Positions 8,714 through 16,674 of a DNA stretch of 64,000 bases are shown here, in pieces. The DNA comes from Pelagicoccus sp. SDUM812003 (GTDB taxonomy: Bacteria; Verrucomicrobiota; Verrucomicrobiia; Opitutales; Opitutaceae). How positions within the stretch are numbered: position 1 is the stretch's first letter; the number at the start of each line of letters is the position of its first letter. The notes below the pieces were generated by a model, which saw only the letters and a list, made by a program, of their open reading frames with translations, had not been told where the DNA came from and searched no databases. The stretch is taken from NCBI RefSeq assembly GCF_031127815.1, contig NZ_JARXHY010000011.1, positions 62,001-126,000 of the forward strand, given 5' to 3'. A program made the translations under genes and the position numbers.

Positions 8714-9889
8714 ATGAACACCACGACACCAGCGCAAAACAGCTTGCTAATCGACTATTTGAAGAAACACGAAGGGATGGAAGGAGCTCACCTCACGTGC
8801 ACGCTTGCTTGCGAGGGCGGGGGAAAGAACTACTCGACGCATCGCAAGCGTTTCCTGAATCTTCTGAAGGATTTGGAAAAGGATAAAGCCGTTCTGGAAG
8901 CGTATCCGGAATCCTTGCAAACGGTGGTGGAGCTCTGCCGTTCGCTCGCTACCGACGGGGAACGCTGGAGCGGCGACTACGAAGGCGTCTGTATCCATGT
9001 TTCGGAACAGGGTGAGAATCTGATCAACTTGCGTCGCCCTCCGATCGAGTTTACCCGCGTGGAAGACCGCTTTTACTACCGACCGGCAGCGGGCGCGCTT
9101 GCCGCTCGACGCGAGATGCTGGCGCTCAGCTTGAGTTTCAAGCAGCCAGAGCTCTATATCTTCGATGGCGAGTCGGCGGAGGTCTTTGGCGAGATCGACC
9201 TGCCGGAAAGCGTGTACGCGTTTTCTGAGGAGGGAGCGCTCGATGCCAGCCAGCACGCTCACATCCGGCGGTCCCGAGACACCGGTACGCCGCAGACCGT
9301 GAACCAAGGCTTCTCCCCGACGCAGTCTCCTCGTGAGCTGAACGAACCGATTTTCCTGCGGGAGCTGAGCCACGCTCTTCGCGACCTCAAGGAGTCGCAG
9401 GAGCTTCCGTTGCTCGTGGTTGGAGACGAGAACATTGTAGGCGAATTCGTGAAAGTCTACGATCACCCCTTTGGGGAAATCGATACGGAGATGGGCATGC
9501 AATCGCACCCCAAGGCGTCGGACATTGCCCGGATTTGCTCGGATCTCTGCGCCGAGAAGCAGCGTCAGGAAATGCTCGAGATCAAGAAGGAGCTCAAGCA
9601 GGCGGAGGCGGGTCGCATGGAATCGTTTAGCGATAACGTGAAGGAAATCTACGAAGCGGCGGAGCAAGGCCGGGTGGCCAGCTGCGCGGTGGCATCGGAT
9701 GAGAACGCCTGGTGCCGATTCGACGAAAAGAAAGGGTTCCAATCGGCCGATCCGGAGAAGGATTCGGACGCGGTGGAAGCCTTGGATTGGATCTTCGTCA
9801 AGACGTGGCTCAATGGCGGCAAGGCGATCGCTATTCCCAGCAAGGATATTCCAGGAGTGAAGAAGGTGGCGGCGCTCTACCGCTGGTAG
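8714..9889 (+). CDS. Bacterial archaeo-eukaryotic release factor-like protein (baeRF family)
   Basis: Resembles the bacterial relatives of eRF1/Pelota, proposed in the literature to act in ribosome rescue or peptide release. The N-terminal region (residues 1-120) has alternating helices and strands. The middle part has LPLLVVGDENIVGEFVKVY and DHPFGEID, like the second domain of the family. The C-terminal third (from about 310) is L7Ae-like, with EAAEQGRVASCAVASDE and the ending IPGVKKVAALYRW. No GGQ tripeptide is present, as expected for most baeRF families. I start at ATG 8714 because the upstream extension to 8576 looks non-coding. The family call rests on remembered pattern similarity; the subfamily is uncertain. 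The gene is monocistronic between sodC and the polyketide operon. Confidence 0.6.
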   Translation: MNTTTPAQNSLLIDYLKKHEGMEGAHLTCTLACEGGGKNYSTHRKRFLNLLKDLEKDKAVLEAYPESLQTVVELCRSLATDGERWSGDYEGVCIHVSEQGENLINLRRPPIEFTRVEDRFYYRPAAGALAARREMLALSLSFKQPELYIFDGESAEVFGEIDLPESVYAFSEEGALDASQHAHIRRSRDTGTPQTVNQGFSPTQSPRELNEPIFLRELSHALRDLKESQELPLLVVGDENIVGEFVKVYDHPFGEIDTEMGMQSHPKASDIARICSDLCAEKQRQEMLEIKKELKQAEAGRMESFSDNVKEIYEAAEQGRVASCAVASDENAWCRFDEKKGFQSADPEKDSDAVEALDWIFVKTWLNGGKAIAIPSKDIPGVKKVAALYRW

Positions 9890-9933
9890 GGGCCGTCGAT
9901 CGTTGGCGGTAGATTAGATCTTGTAATCGAAGG

Positions 9934-10662
9934 ATGAATACGAAGTGGGGCTTGTTCGGACGCGCAGGGGCGCCTGCATCCGAACGTCGCGCTCGGGATG
10001 AGGATATGCAGCGCCTCGTGGAGCCTGAGTTGCTGGACTCGCTTCCTTTTGACGACGCGGAAGCGCTGCGGATTCGTCGCGAGCTGGGCACCATCAACGC
10101 CTTGATGGGAAACCACCGCTGGCTGGCGAGGCAGGCACGAAAACGTTTGCCGCGCCCGTCGCGTGGACTTGAGCTCGGAGCGGGGGCGGGGCGATTGATG
10201 CGACGCTTCCGATCTGGCCGCATGCCGTGCGCCCTCGACGGGCTGGACCTCTGTCCCGCCCCGACCGACATGGAACCAGGCCAGAGGTGGTTCCAGCGGG
10301 ATCTGCTCCGTTTCGTCGGCTACGCCGCTTACGACGCGGTTTTTGGCTGCCTCATCTTTCATCAGTTTAGCGACGACGAGCTCGCGATGTTGGGCGCTCG
10401 GATGAGCGAATCGGTCGACTTCATTTTCGCTTGCGAACCCGCTCGCCGCCGCCGCCACCTCTGGCAGCTGCGCATGGTTTCCCGACTGGGAAGAATGGGG
10501 CAGATCACTCGGTCCGATGGCATCACCAGCGTGAGAGCGGGATTTCTCGGCGAAGAGCTGCCTCGGTCGCTCGGTCTGCGCTGCGATACCTGGCGGTGGG
10601 ATTGTTCGGTAGGCTGGCGCGGCCAGTATCGCATGGCGGCATGGAAGATCCATCTGTCATGA
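9934..10662 (+). CDS. SAM-dependent methyltransferase of the type III PKS operon
   Basis: Class I Rossmann methyltransferase: motif I is LELGAGAGRL (near residues 78-87), an acidic residue follows in LDGLDLCP, and a post-I FGCLIFHQFSDDELAML segment matches the catalytic loop region. At 242 residues it is a single-domain enzyme without a signal peptide. Its stop codon overlaps the start of the FAD oxidoreductase gene (ATGA at 10659-10662), and a type III polyketide synthase follows, so its likely substrate is the alkylpyrone or alkylresorcinol product of that enzyme. That substrate is inferred from context only. The start at 9934 follows CGAAGG directly. Confidence 0.8.
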   Translation: MNTKWGLFGRAGAPASERRARDEDMQRLVEPELLDSLPFDDAEALRIRRELGTINALMGNHRWLARQARKRLPRPSRGLELGAGAGRLMRRFRSGRMPCALDGLDLCPAPTDMEPGQRWFQRDLLRFVGYAAYDAVFGCLIFHQFSDDELAMLGARMSESVDFIFACEPARRRRHLWQLRMVSRLGRMGQITRSDGITSVRAGFLGEELPRSLGLRCDTWRWDCSVGWRGQYRMAAWKIHLS

Positions 10663-11693
10663 TAAGTCAGATACGAGAAATCAGGATCGTTGGCGGCGGC
10701 CTCGCCGGCCTCGCTTTGGGCATCGGACTGCGTCGAGAAGGCGTGCCGACCACTGTGGTCGAAGCTGGGGATTATCCTCGCCACAAGGTGTGCGGAGAGT
10801 TCGTCTCCGGACTATCGCGCGAAACCATTGATAGTTTGGGCATAACGGAAGTTTTCGAGGACGCGCTGCCTCTTCGCGAAACGCTCTGGCGGCAACGGGA
10901 GGAAGCGTTTCGCACGGATAGGCTGCCTCAGCCAGCGTGGGGGATTTCTCGATACAGGCTGGATCAACGATTGGCGGATCGGTTTCGTCAGCTCGGCGGT
11001 GAACTACTAACGAAGACTCGCGACTCGAGTGCGGAAGCGAAGGAGGGAGTCGTGAGAGCTTGCGGAAGGTCGAGACGAAAGTCGGAGTGGATCGGCTTGA
11101 AGGCTCACGTTTACGATCTGGCTCTGTCCAGCGATTTGGAGATGAGGCTCGGCCGCCAGGCGTACGTGGGGGCTTCGGAAGTGGAAGACGGCAAGGTGAA
11201 CGTGTGCGGACTCTTTCGCAAACGTTTGCTGGAACGGTCCAGCCGGTCCTCGATTTTGATCGATTATCTGGCCGCATCCGGATTGGAAGCCTTTGCGGAT
11301 CGCTTGAGCGGAGTGGCGTTCGACCACGACAGCCTCTGTTCCGTCGCGGGGCTGGAGTTTGGGCGTTCGCCCTATTTGTCCGTTCGGGAGCTGAGGGTTG
11401 GAGATGCGTTCGCCATGCCGCCGCCGTTCACAGGAGATGGCATGGCGATGGCATTTCAAGGCGCCCTCCTTGCGCGAGAGCCCCTTGTCAGCTATGCTCG
11501 AGGAATGCAGTCTTGGAAGTCGACCTGTCGCCACGTTTCGTCGCGTTTGCGCAGCCAGTTTCGAGCTCGCTTGGGAGCGGCTTGGGCTCTGCATCCGTTT
11601 CTGTTTCGGGCGGGGGGCCAATCGCTCTTTCGCTGCGTCTCGCAGTTAAACCTTCTCCCGTTTCGCCCGCTTTTCCAGCTGCTGCATGCCTGA
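10659..11693 (+). CDS. FAD-dependent oxidoreductase (geranylgeranyl reductase/monooxygenase-like)
   Basis: Flavoprotein of the PHBH fold. The N-terminal dinucleotide-binding motif is IVGGGLAGLALGIGLRREG, followed by PRHKVCGEFVS, a pattern seen in geranylgeranyl reductase-like enzymes. The GD motif is VGDAFAMPPPFTGDGMAMAFQGA, near residues 247-267. It is 344 residues long from the ATG at 10659, which overlaps the upstream stop by four bases. An in-frame ATG at 10641 is possible but lies inside the methyltransferase gene. In many bacteria such an enzyme sits beside a type III polyketide synthase and modifies (hydroxylates or reduces) its lipid product; that role is inferred here. The gap to the PKS start is 30 bases. 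Confidence 0.82.
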   Translation: MISQIREIRIVGGGLAGLALGIGLRREGVPTTVVEAGDYPRHKVCGEFVSGLSRETIDSLGITEVFEDALPLRETLWRQREEAFRTDRLPQPAWGISRYRLDQRLADRFRQLGGELLTKTRDSSAEAKEGVVRACGRSRRKSEWIGLKAHVYDLALSSDLEMRLGRQAYVGASEVEDGKVNVCGLFRKRLLERSSRSSILIDYLAASGLEAFADRLSGVAFDHDSLCSVAGLEFGRSPYLSVRELRVGDAFAMPPPFTGDGMAMAFQGALLAREPLVSYARGMQSWKSTCRHVSSRLRSQFRARLGAAWALHPFLFRAGGQSLFRCVSQLNLLPFRPLFQLLHA

Positions 11694-11723
11694 AGCGCGC
11701 CCACCTCCTCAACCCCCTTCGCC

Positions 11724-12776
11724 ATGTATCTCAGATCCCTTGCCAACCGCGTCCCTCCTCACAGCTTCAGTCAGTCGGAGCTTTGGGAAATGTATCGAGA
11801 TTCCCATACACGCAAGCGGCTGAAGCCGAGATCGGTTTGGATCGTCGACAAGGTGCTCAATGGAGAGAACGGAGTGAAAAAGCGGCATTTCGCCCTGCCG
11901 GAGCTGGACGCATTGCAGGAGATGGATGCGGAAGCCCTGAATCGGGCCTTCGAGCGGGAAGCTCCTAAACTAGCCACCGAGGCCTTGAACGATGCTTTGG
12001 AAAAGGCGGATCTCTCGCCGGAATCGCTCGATGTCTTGATCGTCTGCACCTGCACCGGCTACCTGTGTCCAGGAGTAGCCAGCCACGTCGCGGAGCAGGC
12101 GGGCTTGCGCAGCGATGCGTATTTGGTGGACATCGTGGGGCAGGGTTGCGGGGCGGTGGTGCCAAGCTTGCGAAACGCGGCCGGCTTGATCGCGGGGGAT
12201 CCCAGCCTGAACGCCGCGGTGGTCGCGGTCGAAATCTGTTCGGCAGCTTTCTATGTCGATGACGATCCGGGGGTCCTCGTCAGCGCCTGTCTATTTGGCG
12301 ATGGAGCGTCAGCCTCGATCTGGAGCGGCCGGAAGGAAGGATCCGCTGGTTGGCGAGCGTTCGATTTCGACACGCTGCATTTGCCCGAGGATCGGCAGGC
12401 CCTTCGTTTCGAAAACAAAGGCGGAAAGCTCGCTAATCGTCTGCTACCCAGCGTGCCGCAAAAGGCGGCGGAGTCGGTGGGGGCTTTGCTGGAGAAATCG
12501 CAGCGGCGCTGGCCGGATCGAGCCATCGCCCAGCTCGTCACTCACACAGGCGGCCGTGATGTGCTCATCGCGATCGAGCAACGGCTCCCGCAGTACGCGC
12601 TAGCTCCGAGCAAGGCGGCCTTGCGGGAGTTTGGCAACATGAGCAGCCCATCGGTCATGTTTGCCTTGGAGATGTATTTGAAAAGTGGAGACTGCAGTCG
12701 TCACGATGGCGACTTGTGGCTGAGCTCCTTCGGAGCGGGGTTTGCCGCTCACAGCTTTCGTCTGCAACGCGTGTGA
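11724..12776 (+). CDS. Type III polyketide synthase (chalcone/stilbene synthase family)
   Basis: Homodimeric ketosynthase that extends an acyl-CoA starter with malonyl-CoA without a carrier protein, making alkylpyrones, alkylresorcinols or related phenolics. The catalytic triad is visible: Cys142 in GQGCGAVVPSLR, His274 in THTGGRDV and Asn305 in FGNMSSPS. The thiolase-fold signatures VCTCTGYLCPG and LFGDGASASI are also present. Length (350 residues) is typical of bacterial enzymes. No acyl carrier, ligase or prenyltransferase gene is nearby, so starter units probably come from fatty acid metabolism. It is the third gene of a three-gene operon with a methyltransferase and an FAD oxidoreductase. 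The product cannot be deduced from sequence alone. Confidence 0.93.
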   Translation: MYLRSLANRVPPHSFSQSELWEMYRDSHTRKRLKPRSVWIVDKVLNGENGVKKRHFALPELDALQEMDAEALNRAFEREAPKLATEALNDALEKADLSPESLDVLIVCTCTGYLCPGVASHVAEQAGLRSDAYLVDIVGQGCGAVVPSLRNAAGLIAGDPSLNAAVVAVEICSAAFYVDDDPGVLVSACLFGDGASASIWSGRKEGSAGWRAFDFDTLHLPEDRQALRFENKGGKLANRLLPSVPQKAAESVGALLEKSQRRWPDRAIAQLVTHTGGRDVLIAIEQRLPQYALAPSKAALREFGNMSSPSVMFALEMYLKSGDCSRHDGDLWLSSFGAGFAAHSFRLQRV

Positions 12777-12925
12777 GCGAAGAGCGCCGAGCCGTCTGGG
12801 AAACGCTGGTTGCAAGTCGCGTTGGCGAATAGGGCAAACCGCTGCAAATCGCCCTCTGACAAGGGAAGGACGAAGCCTCGTCGAGGCGTCGAGCCCTTTG
12901 GCCCGAATTTTGCGAAGGTGAGAGC

Positions 12926-13351
12926 ATGAGCAATCAACTAGTGGAACAGAGTTTGATCAAAAGCAGGAGCTACCAGAGCTTCGAAGAGGTCTGCGCAAAG
13001 GTCGAGGCGGTATGCGCTCAGCATGGATTTTCGCTATTGTCCGCATTCGACCTAGCCGAAACGTTTCATTCCAAAGGTGTTGAGTTCGATGGGCAGTGTC
13101 GAATTTTCGAGTTTTGCAATCCAGCCATCGCCGCCGCGGTTATGGAGGACAATCGTGACGCTTCGGCTTTGCTTCCCTGCCGCATGTCGGTTTACACCCA
13201 GCCTGGACGCGATGAGGTGTTCATCTCAAGCGTAGCGCCAACTTCGCTCATCGAGTTGATCAACTCCCCGTTTGCTGTGGAAGCGGTGGAGGAAGTGGAA
13301 TCAACGGTTCGGGCCATGGTCATGCAATTGGCCAGCGGTCCGGAAGCCTGA
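12926..13351 (+). CDS. DUF302 domain protein
   Basis: A 141-residue cytosolic protein with the DUF302 pattern: a helical N-terminal part (SFEEVCAKVEAVCAQHGFSLLSAFDL), a central FEFCNPAIAAAVMEDN segment, then LLPCRMSVY and a final strand. Family members are small alpha/beta proteins of unknown function, sometimes associated with heme or metal handling. The start has a purine-rich GCGAAGGTGAGAGC upstream. It lies 149 bases after the PKS gene and 57 before the CHAD gene; co-transcription is possible but no functional link is evident. Confidence 0.75.
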   Translation: MSNQLVEQSLIKSRSYQSFEEVCAKVEAVCAQHGFSLLSAFDLAETFHSKGVEFDGQCRIFEFCNPAIAAAVMEDNRDASALLPCRMSVYTQPGRDEVFISSVAPTSLIELINSPFAVEAVEEVESTVRAMVMQLASGPEA

Positions 13352-13408
13352 CGAGCGTGTGGCGAGGTACGGACTGCCGAAGGTCGGACCATTTTCAGGT
13401 CGTCGAGC

Positions 13409-14326
13409 ATGGCGTTTCGCATAAAACGAAAGGAAAGCCCGGGCCAGGGGCTCAAACGAATCCTGCGCGAGCAGATCGGCAAGGCGGAGGCGGAACTTTC
13501 GGCGGCGAAAGGAGAGGATCCGCACCAGGCCATTCATCAGGCTCGAAAGCGCTGCAAGAAGATTCGAGCCCTTTATCGACTTGTCCGCCCGGAGCTGGAG
13601 AAGGTGTACCAACGAGAGAATCGTCGCTTTCGAGACAACGCGCGTCGCCTCGCCACCGTGCGCGATGCGGAAGCCATGACCGAAGCTTACGACCGGACCA
13701 TGGCCTATTTCGAGGATGGTATCGAAGATCGAGCTCAGTACGCCGGTATCCGTTTTCACCTTACAAATCGACGCAACGCATTGGCGAGCTCGGAGCTCGA
13801 TCTCGAAGAGAGAGTCGAGCGTTTTCGACGCGATTTGGAGCGAGGTAGGGAGGTCGCCGGCTCCTGGAAGCTGGATTCGAAGGAGTTCGATGGGATCGAG
13901 CTGGGTTTTCGCAAAACCTACAAGCGAGGACGAAAGGCGATGAAAGCGGCGATTGCCCGGCCGAGTCCGAAGCGGTTTCACGAATGGCGAAAGCGGGTCA
14001 AGTACCACCGATTCCACCTGCGAGCCTTGCGCGGTATATGGCGCCATCCGATGGGTGCCTTCGAAGATGAAATGGACGAGCTCGGCGAGCTGCTAGGCGA
14101 CGCCCATGATCTGCACGTTCTAGATCGCTACCTAGAGGAAAATCGCGATCAATTCAGCGACAAGGTGGATCTGGATGGATTTCTCTCCTATTCCGAACGG
14201 CTTCGCCATGAGCTGGAGCACGAAGCGGTCACCCTCGGGCGACGCGCTTACGCGTCGAAGCCGAAGCGACAAATCAAGTGGTATCGAAAACGTTGGGACA
14301 TCTGGCGCGGCATCGGCGACGATTGA
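13409..14326 (+). CDS. CHAD domain protein
   Basis: Conserved histidine alpha-helical domain (CHAD), which binds polyphosphate through a basic surface. The pattern HQAIHQARKRCKKIRALYRL is followed by ENRRFRDNARRLATVRDAEAM. A second half has FHEWRKRVKYHRFHLRAL and LGELLGDAHDLHVLD, giving the two four-helix bundles of the fold. The protein is 305 residues and strongly basic (many Arg and Lys), as expected. No CYTH (triphosphate tunnel) domain is fused. It is probably associated with polyphosphate granules, a role known for the family and inferred here. It converges with the ankyrin gene. Confidence 0.88.
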   Translation: MAFRIKRKESPGQGLKRILREQIGKAEAELSAAKGEDPHQAIHQARKRCKKIRALYRLVRPELEKVYQRENRRFRDNARRLATVRDAEAMTEAYDRTMAYFEDGIEDRAQYAGIRFHLTNRRNALASSELDLEERVERFRRDLERGREVAGSWKLDSKEFDGIELGFRKTYKRGRKAMKAAIARPSPKRFHEWRKRVKYHRFHLRALRGIWRHPMGAFEDEMDELGELLGDAHDLHVLDRYLEENRDQFSDKVDLDGFLSYSERLRHELEHEAVTLGRRAYASKPKRQIKWYRKRWDIWRGIGDD

Positions 14327-14376
14327 GCGCTTTCATCGATAGCGTAACCAGAATAGGGATACGAAAAGCGGGCTCG

Positions 14377-14877
14377 TTAGTCGCTGGTCAAACGTTTGAG
14401 ATAGGCGAGCGTGTCTGCGGCGGGCTCGCCACCTTTCTCGGCATGCGCGATGAGGGGAATGCCGTGCGGGCCCGGAGTTTTCAGAAACTCGGGATTCGAT
14501 CGCAAGGCTGCGCCAACGAAGTCGGTCATGCCTAGCATAGCCGCAGCGAAGAGGTCGATTCGGGCTCCCTTTTCCAGAAGATAGAGGGCGATATCGCGGT
14601 GTCCCATGTGGGCTGCTCCGCCAAGGGCGGTTTCGTAGTCGCCTCCGCCCCAATCCCAGGTGGCGTTTATGAGCTCCGGGTGCTCGGAAAGCAGCGCTCG
14701 GGTCTCCTGCAGGCTCTTGTGCGCCGCCACGACGAAAGGCTTGATGAGCTCGAGAGGCAACGCTGGCGGACGCTTAGGAGGTGACGTATCCGCGTTTTGA
14801 GCGGCGAGGGGGAAGGCTGTTGCGGCGCTCAAAGCGATGGTGGTGGCGAGGAATTGGCGGCGATTTCGATGAGTCAT
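14377..14877 (-). CDS. Exported ankyrin-repeat protein with Tat-like signal
   Basis: A 166-residue protein. The N-terminus HRNRRQFLATTIALSAATAF has twin arginines before a hydrophobic segment and an Ala-Gln-type cleavage site (PLAAQNA), so Tat or Sec export is likely. The mature part contains about two ankyrin repeats: TALGGAAHMGHRDIALYLLEKGARID and a shorter partner AAMLGMTDFVGAALRSNPEFL. It probably mediates protein binding in the periplasm. It is divergent from the TetR gene and shares a short promoter region with it, so the TetR-family protein could control it. Confidence 0.7.
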   Translation of the reverse strand: MTHRNRRQFLATTIALSAATAFPLAAQNADTSPPKRPPALPLELIKPFVVAAHKSLQETRALLSEHPELINATWDWGGGDYETALGGAAHMGHRDIALYLLEKGARIDLFAAAMLGMTDFVGAALRSNPEFLKTPGPHGIPLIAHAEKGGEPAADTLAYLKRLTSD

Positions 14878-14957
14878 AGGACGGGTGGTTCGGTTTTAGC
14901 TGGACGAGATGGATTGGCCCGATCGCCCTTGCAGGCTTGACAGGCAAACGATGAACG

Positions 14958-14974
14958 TACACTCAGTGAGTGTA
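14958..14974. promoter_or_regulatory. Perfect palindrome, probable TetR-family operator
   Basis: TACACTCAGTGAGTGTA is an exact inverted repeat of 8-base arms around one central base. The right arm is reused in an overlapping TGAGT-N4-ACTCA element ending at 14980. It lies immediately before the preferred start of the TetR gene and about 80 bases from the divergent ankyrin gene start, the usual place for autoregulation. Confidence 0.75.
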
Positions 14975-14986
14975 TACTCATTGGAG

Positions 14987-15580
14987 ATGGAGGGAAAGCG
15001 GGAGATTCAGAAAAGGAGGACGCGTGAACGAATCGTAGAGCATGCGTTGCGGGCTTTCGTGGATAACGGTATAGAGACCACGAACACGGCGCGCATCGCG
15101 ACTGCAGCGGGTTTGTCTCACGGGGCGATTTTCGTTCATTTCAAGACCCGGCAGGAAGTGGTGATGAGTGTGGTGGAGGCTTTTGGCGCCGAGTTGAGCG
15201 AGCGGATCGAAGCGTGTGTGGGGCGGCGTCAGCGGCTTCGTTCGATCCTGCTCGCGTTTGTGGAGGCGTTGAAGCCTTACGAGCGGTTTTACACGGAGCT
15301 TTTGCAGATATCGTCCAAGCTGCCGAAGGGCGTTCAGGGGTCGTTGTTGATGCTGCAGAACGGGTTTTCTTATTTCCTGCTTCCGGCGGTCGAGCGGGAA
15401 GTCGGAAAAGGGCGTTTCGAGCGTCTGAAAGAGGCGGGGGTCGTCAACAGCTGGTTCGCCCTGTTGCACTACTACCTGATGAATCGTGATTGGTATGTCG
15501 AGCAAGGCGGGGTTTTGGAGGAATTGGGTCCTCGAATCATCGACGAATACCTCGCTCTGATCGATGTGGAAGGGACGTAG
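14987..15580 (+). CDS. TetR/AcrR family transcriptional regulator
   Basis: Ligand-responsive repressor. The N-terminal helix-turn-helix reads RERIVEHALRAFVDNGIETTNTARIATAAGLSHGAIFVHFKTRQEV, the hallmark of the family. A ligand-binding, dimerising C-terminal half of about 140 residues follows, with no recognisable specificity. ATG 14987 is preferred over in-frame starts at 14909 or 14951 because a perfect 17-base palindrome at 14958-14974 would otherwise lie inside the coding sequence. The TTGGAG just upstream is close to the start. The stop is followed nine bases later by a small zinc-ribbon gene that probably belongs to the same unit. Likely targets are itself and nearby genes. Confidence 0.85.
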   Translation: MEGKREIQKRRTRERIVEHALRAFVDNGIETTNTARIATAAGLSHGAIFVHFKTRQEVVMSVVEAFGAELSERIEACVGRRQRLRSILLAFVEALKPYERFYTELLQISSKLPKGVQGSLLMLQNGFSYFLLPAVEREVGKGRFERLKEAGVVNSWFALLHYYLMNRDWYVEQGGVLEELGPRIIDEYLALIDVEGT

Positions 15581-15588
15581 GGCTGGAG

Positions 15589-15843
15589 ATGAGCGAACGG
15601 TGTCAGAGCTGTGGCTCTTGCGGAATGGCCATGCGGTTGGTCGAGGATTTTGGCGGCGCCCATCGGGGAAATCGCTATTGCGTCCACTGTTCCGACCGGG
15701 AGGGAAACCTGGCGGTCACCTATGAGCGGGTCGTCTCCTATTTCGCGGAGGATTTCGAAAAGCGTCGTGGGTTGAATCCGACACGAGCTCGGGAGCTGGC
15801 GGAAGCCTGCGTTTCGGCCCTGCCTGCTTGGTCCTCTCGATAG
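15589..15843 (+). CDS. Small zinc-ribbon protein
   Basis: An 84-residue protein with CQSCGSCGMAM near the N-terminus and YCVHCSD about 24 residues later. The Cys pairs form a treble-clef or zinc-ribbon type site, as in the putative zinc-ribbon family often found beside TetR regulators. The C-terminal helices (YERVVSYFAEDFEKRRGL, ARELAEACVSALP) are amphipathic. It starts nine bases after the TetR stop and precedes a membrane protein gene by 24 bases. Molecular function is unknown. Confidence 0.72.
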   Translation: MSERCQSCGSCGMAMRLVEDFGGAHRGNRYCVHCSDREGNLAVTYERVVSYFAEDFEKRRGLNPTRARELAEACVSALPAWSSR

Positions 15844-15867
15844 ACCATCAACTGTATACAAATAACA

Positions 15868-16200
15868 ATGACACTGGAAAAATTGAAAACGATCCGTCCG
15901 GCCCTTTTGGCGTTGGCGATCTTGGGGTTTCTGGGGATCAACGTTCCCTTTTTGTATTTCGCTCTCTTTCGGCCGGATGTTTACGCGGAGTCGATGGGGA
16001 ATGGAATCGCTTTGGTCTTTATGGGCGAGGCGTTTCTGCTGATGTTATTTTTCGCCTATCTTATCGCGCGATTTGGTTGGAGAAAGCCGGGCTGGGTTTT
16101 CTTTGTAGTGATGTCGCTTTTAGGAAGCATGGCCTTCAGCATCCCGTTCCAGCTCTATCTGATGTCGCGTCCTATGCCAAGGGAAGGGGCTGAAGATTGA
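15868..16200 (+). CDS. Small integral membrane protein, unknown function
   Basis: A 110-residue protein with three predicted transmembrane helices: about residues 10-32 (ALLALAILGFLGINVPFLYF), 46-68 (IALVFMGEAFLLMLFFAYLI) and 74-98 (GWVFFVVMSLLGSMAFSIPF). The loops are short and the C-terminus is hydrophilic. It is the last gene of the TetR / zinc-ribbon / membrane protein series, so the regulator may control it. No family is recognised. Confidence 0.65.
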   Translation: MTLEKLKTIRPALLALAILGFLGINVPFLYFALFRPDVYAESMGNGIALVFMGEAFLLMLFFAYLIARFGWRKPGWVFFVVMSLLGSMAFSIPFQLYLMSRPMPREGAED

Positions 16201-16674
16201 TACGCTCGTGCGGCGCGTGGCCGCACAGCGCAGGACACGATAGTGAAATCATTGATCTCTCAATCCTGGGGGATGCTCGACGTTTCCTGACGACTGGCGA
16301 ACAAGTCGAATCCTCTGATATGGCGAGGGCCACGGTTCCTCTATTCGGTTTCTCGTTTCTTCGGTTCGTAGAAGCGTCGCGTTTGGTCGAAGGCGGCTTC
16401 CTTTCGCCGGTTTCCGAGATGGACATGATGCTGTAGGAGGGTGGGGCGGAGCAGGCGGGTGTCGTCGAGCGAGCGAATGTGCATGGCGTCGAAGTTGAGG
16501 AACTGACGAGTCGCAGCGACGGTAGAATCGTGGTCGAAAACCCTGCGGTACTGGACGGAGCAATCCAAGGCCGAGAGAATCGGGTTTCCGTCTGTCGCAA
16601 TCGATTGGGTAGCGTCATTTCCCGTTGAGGGAGCTCTGCTGCTGGTCGAGGGCTTGGTTGGTGAGCAGAGGGGC
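16201..16674. other. Unassigned region downstream of the membrane protein gene
   Basis: No gene is supported in this 474-base stretch. Open frames exist on both strands (for example 16197-16436 plus and 16341-16949 minus). They overlap each other, lack ribosome binding sites and resemble no family I recognise. It follows the 3' end of the transglutaminase gene, whose 5' flank is also degenerate, so it may hold gene remnants. Confidence 0.4.

Noticed and set aside
16197-16436. Short plus-strand frame after the three-helix membrane protein
   Set aside because: TTG start without ribosome binding site, overlapped by an equally open minus-strand frame; neither is supported.
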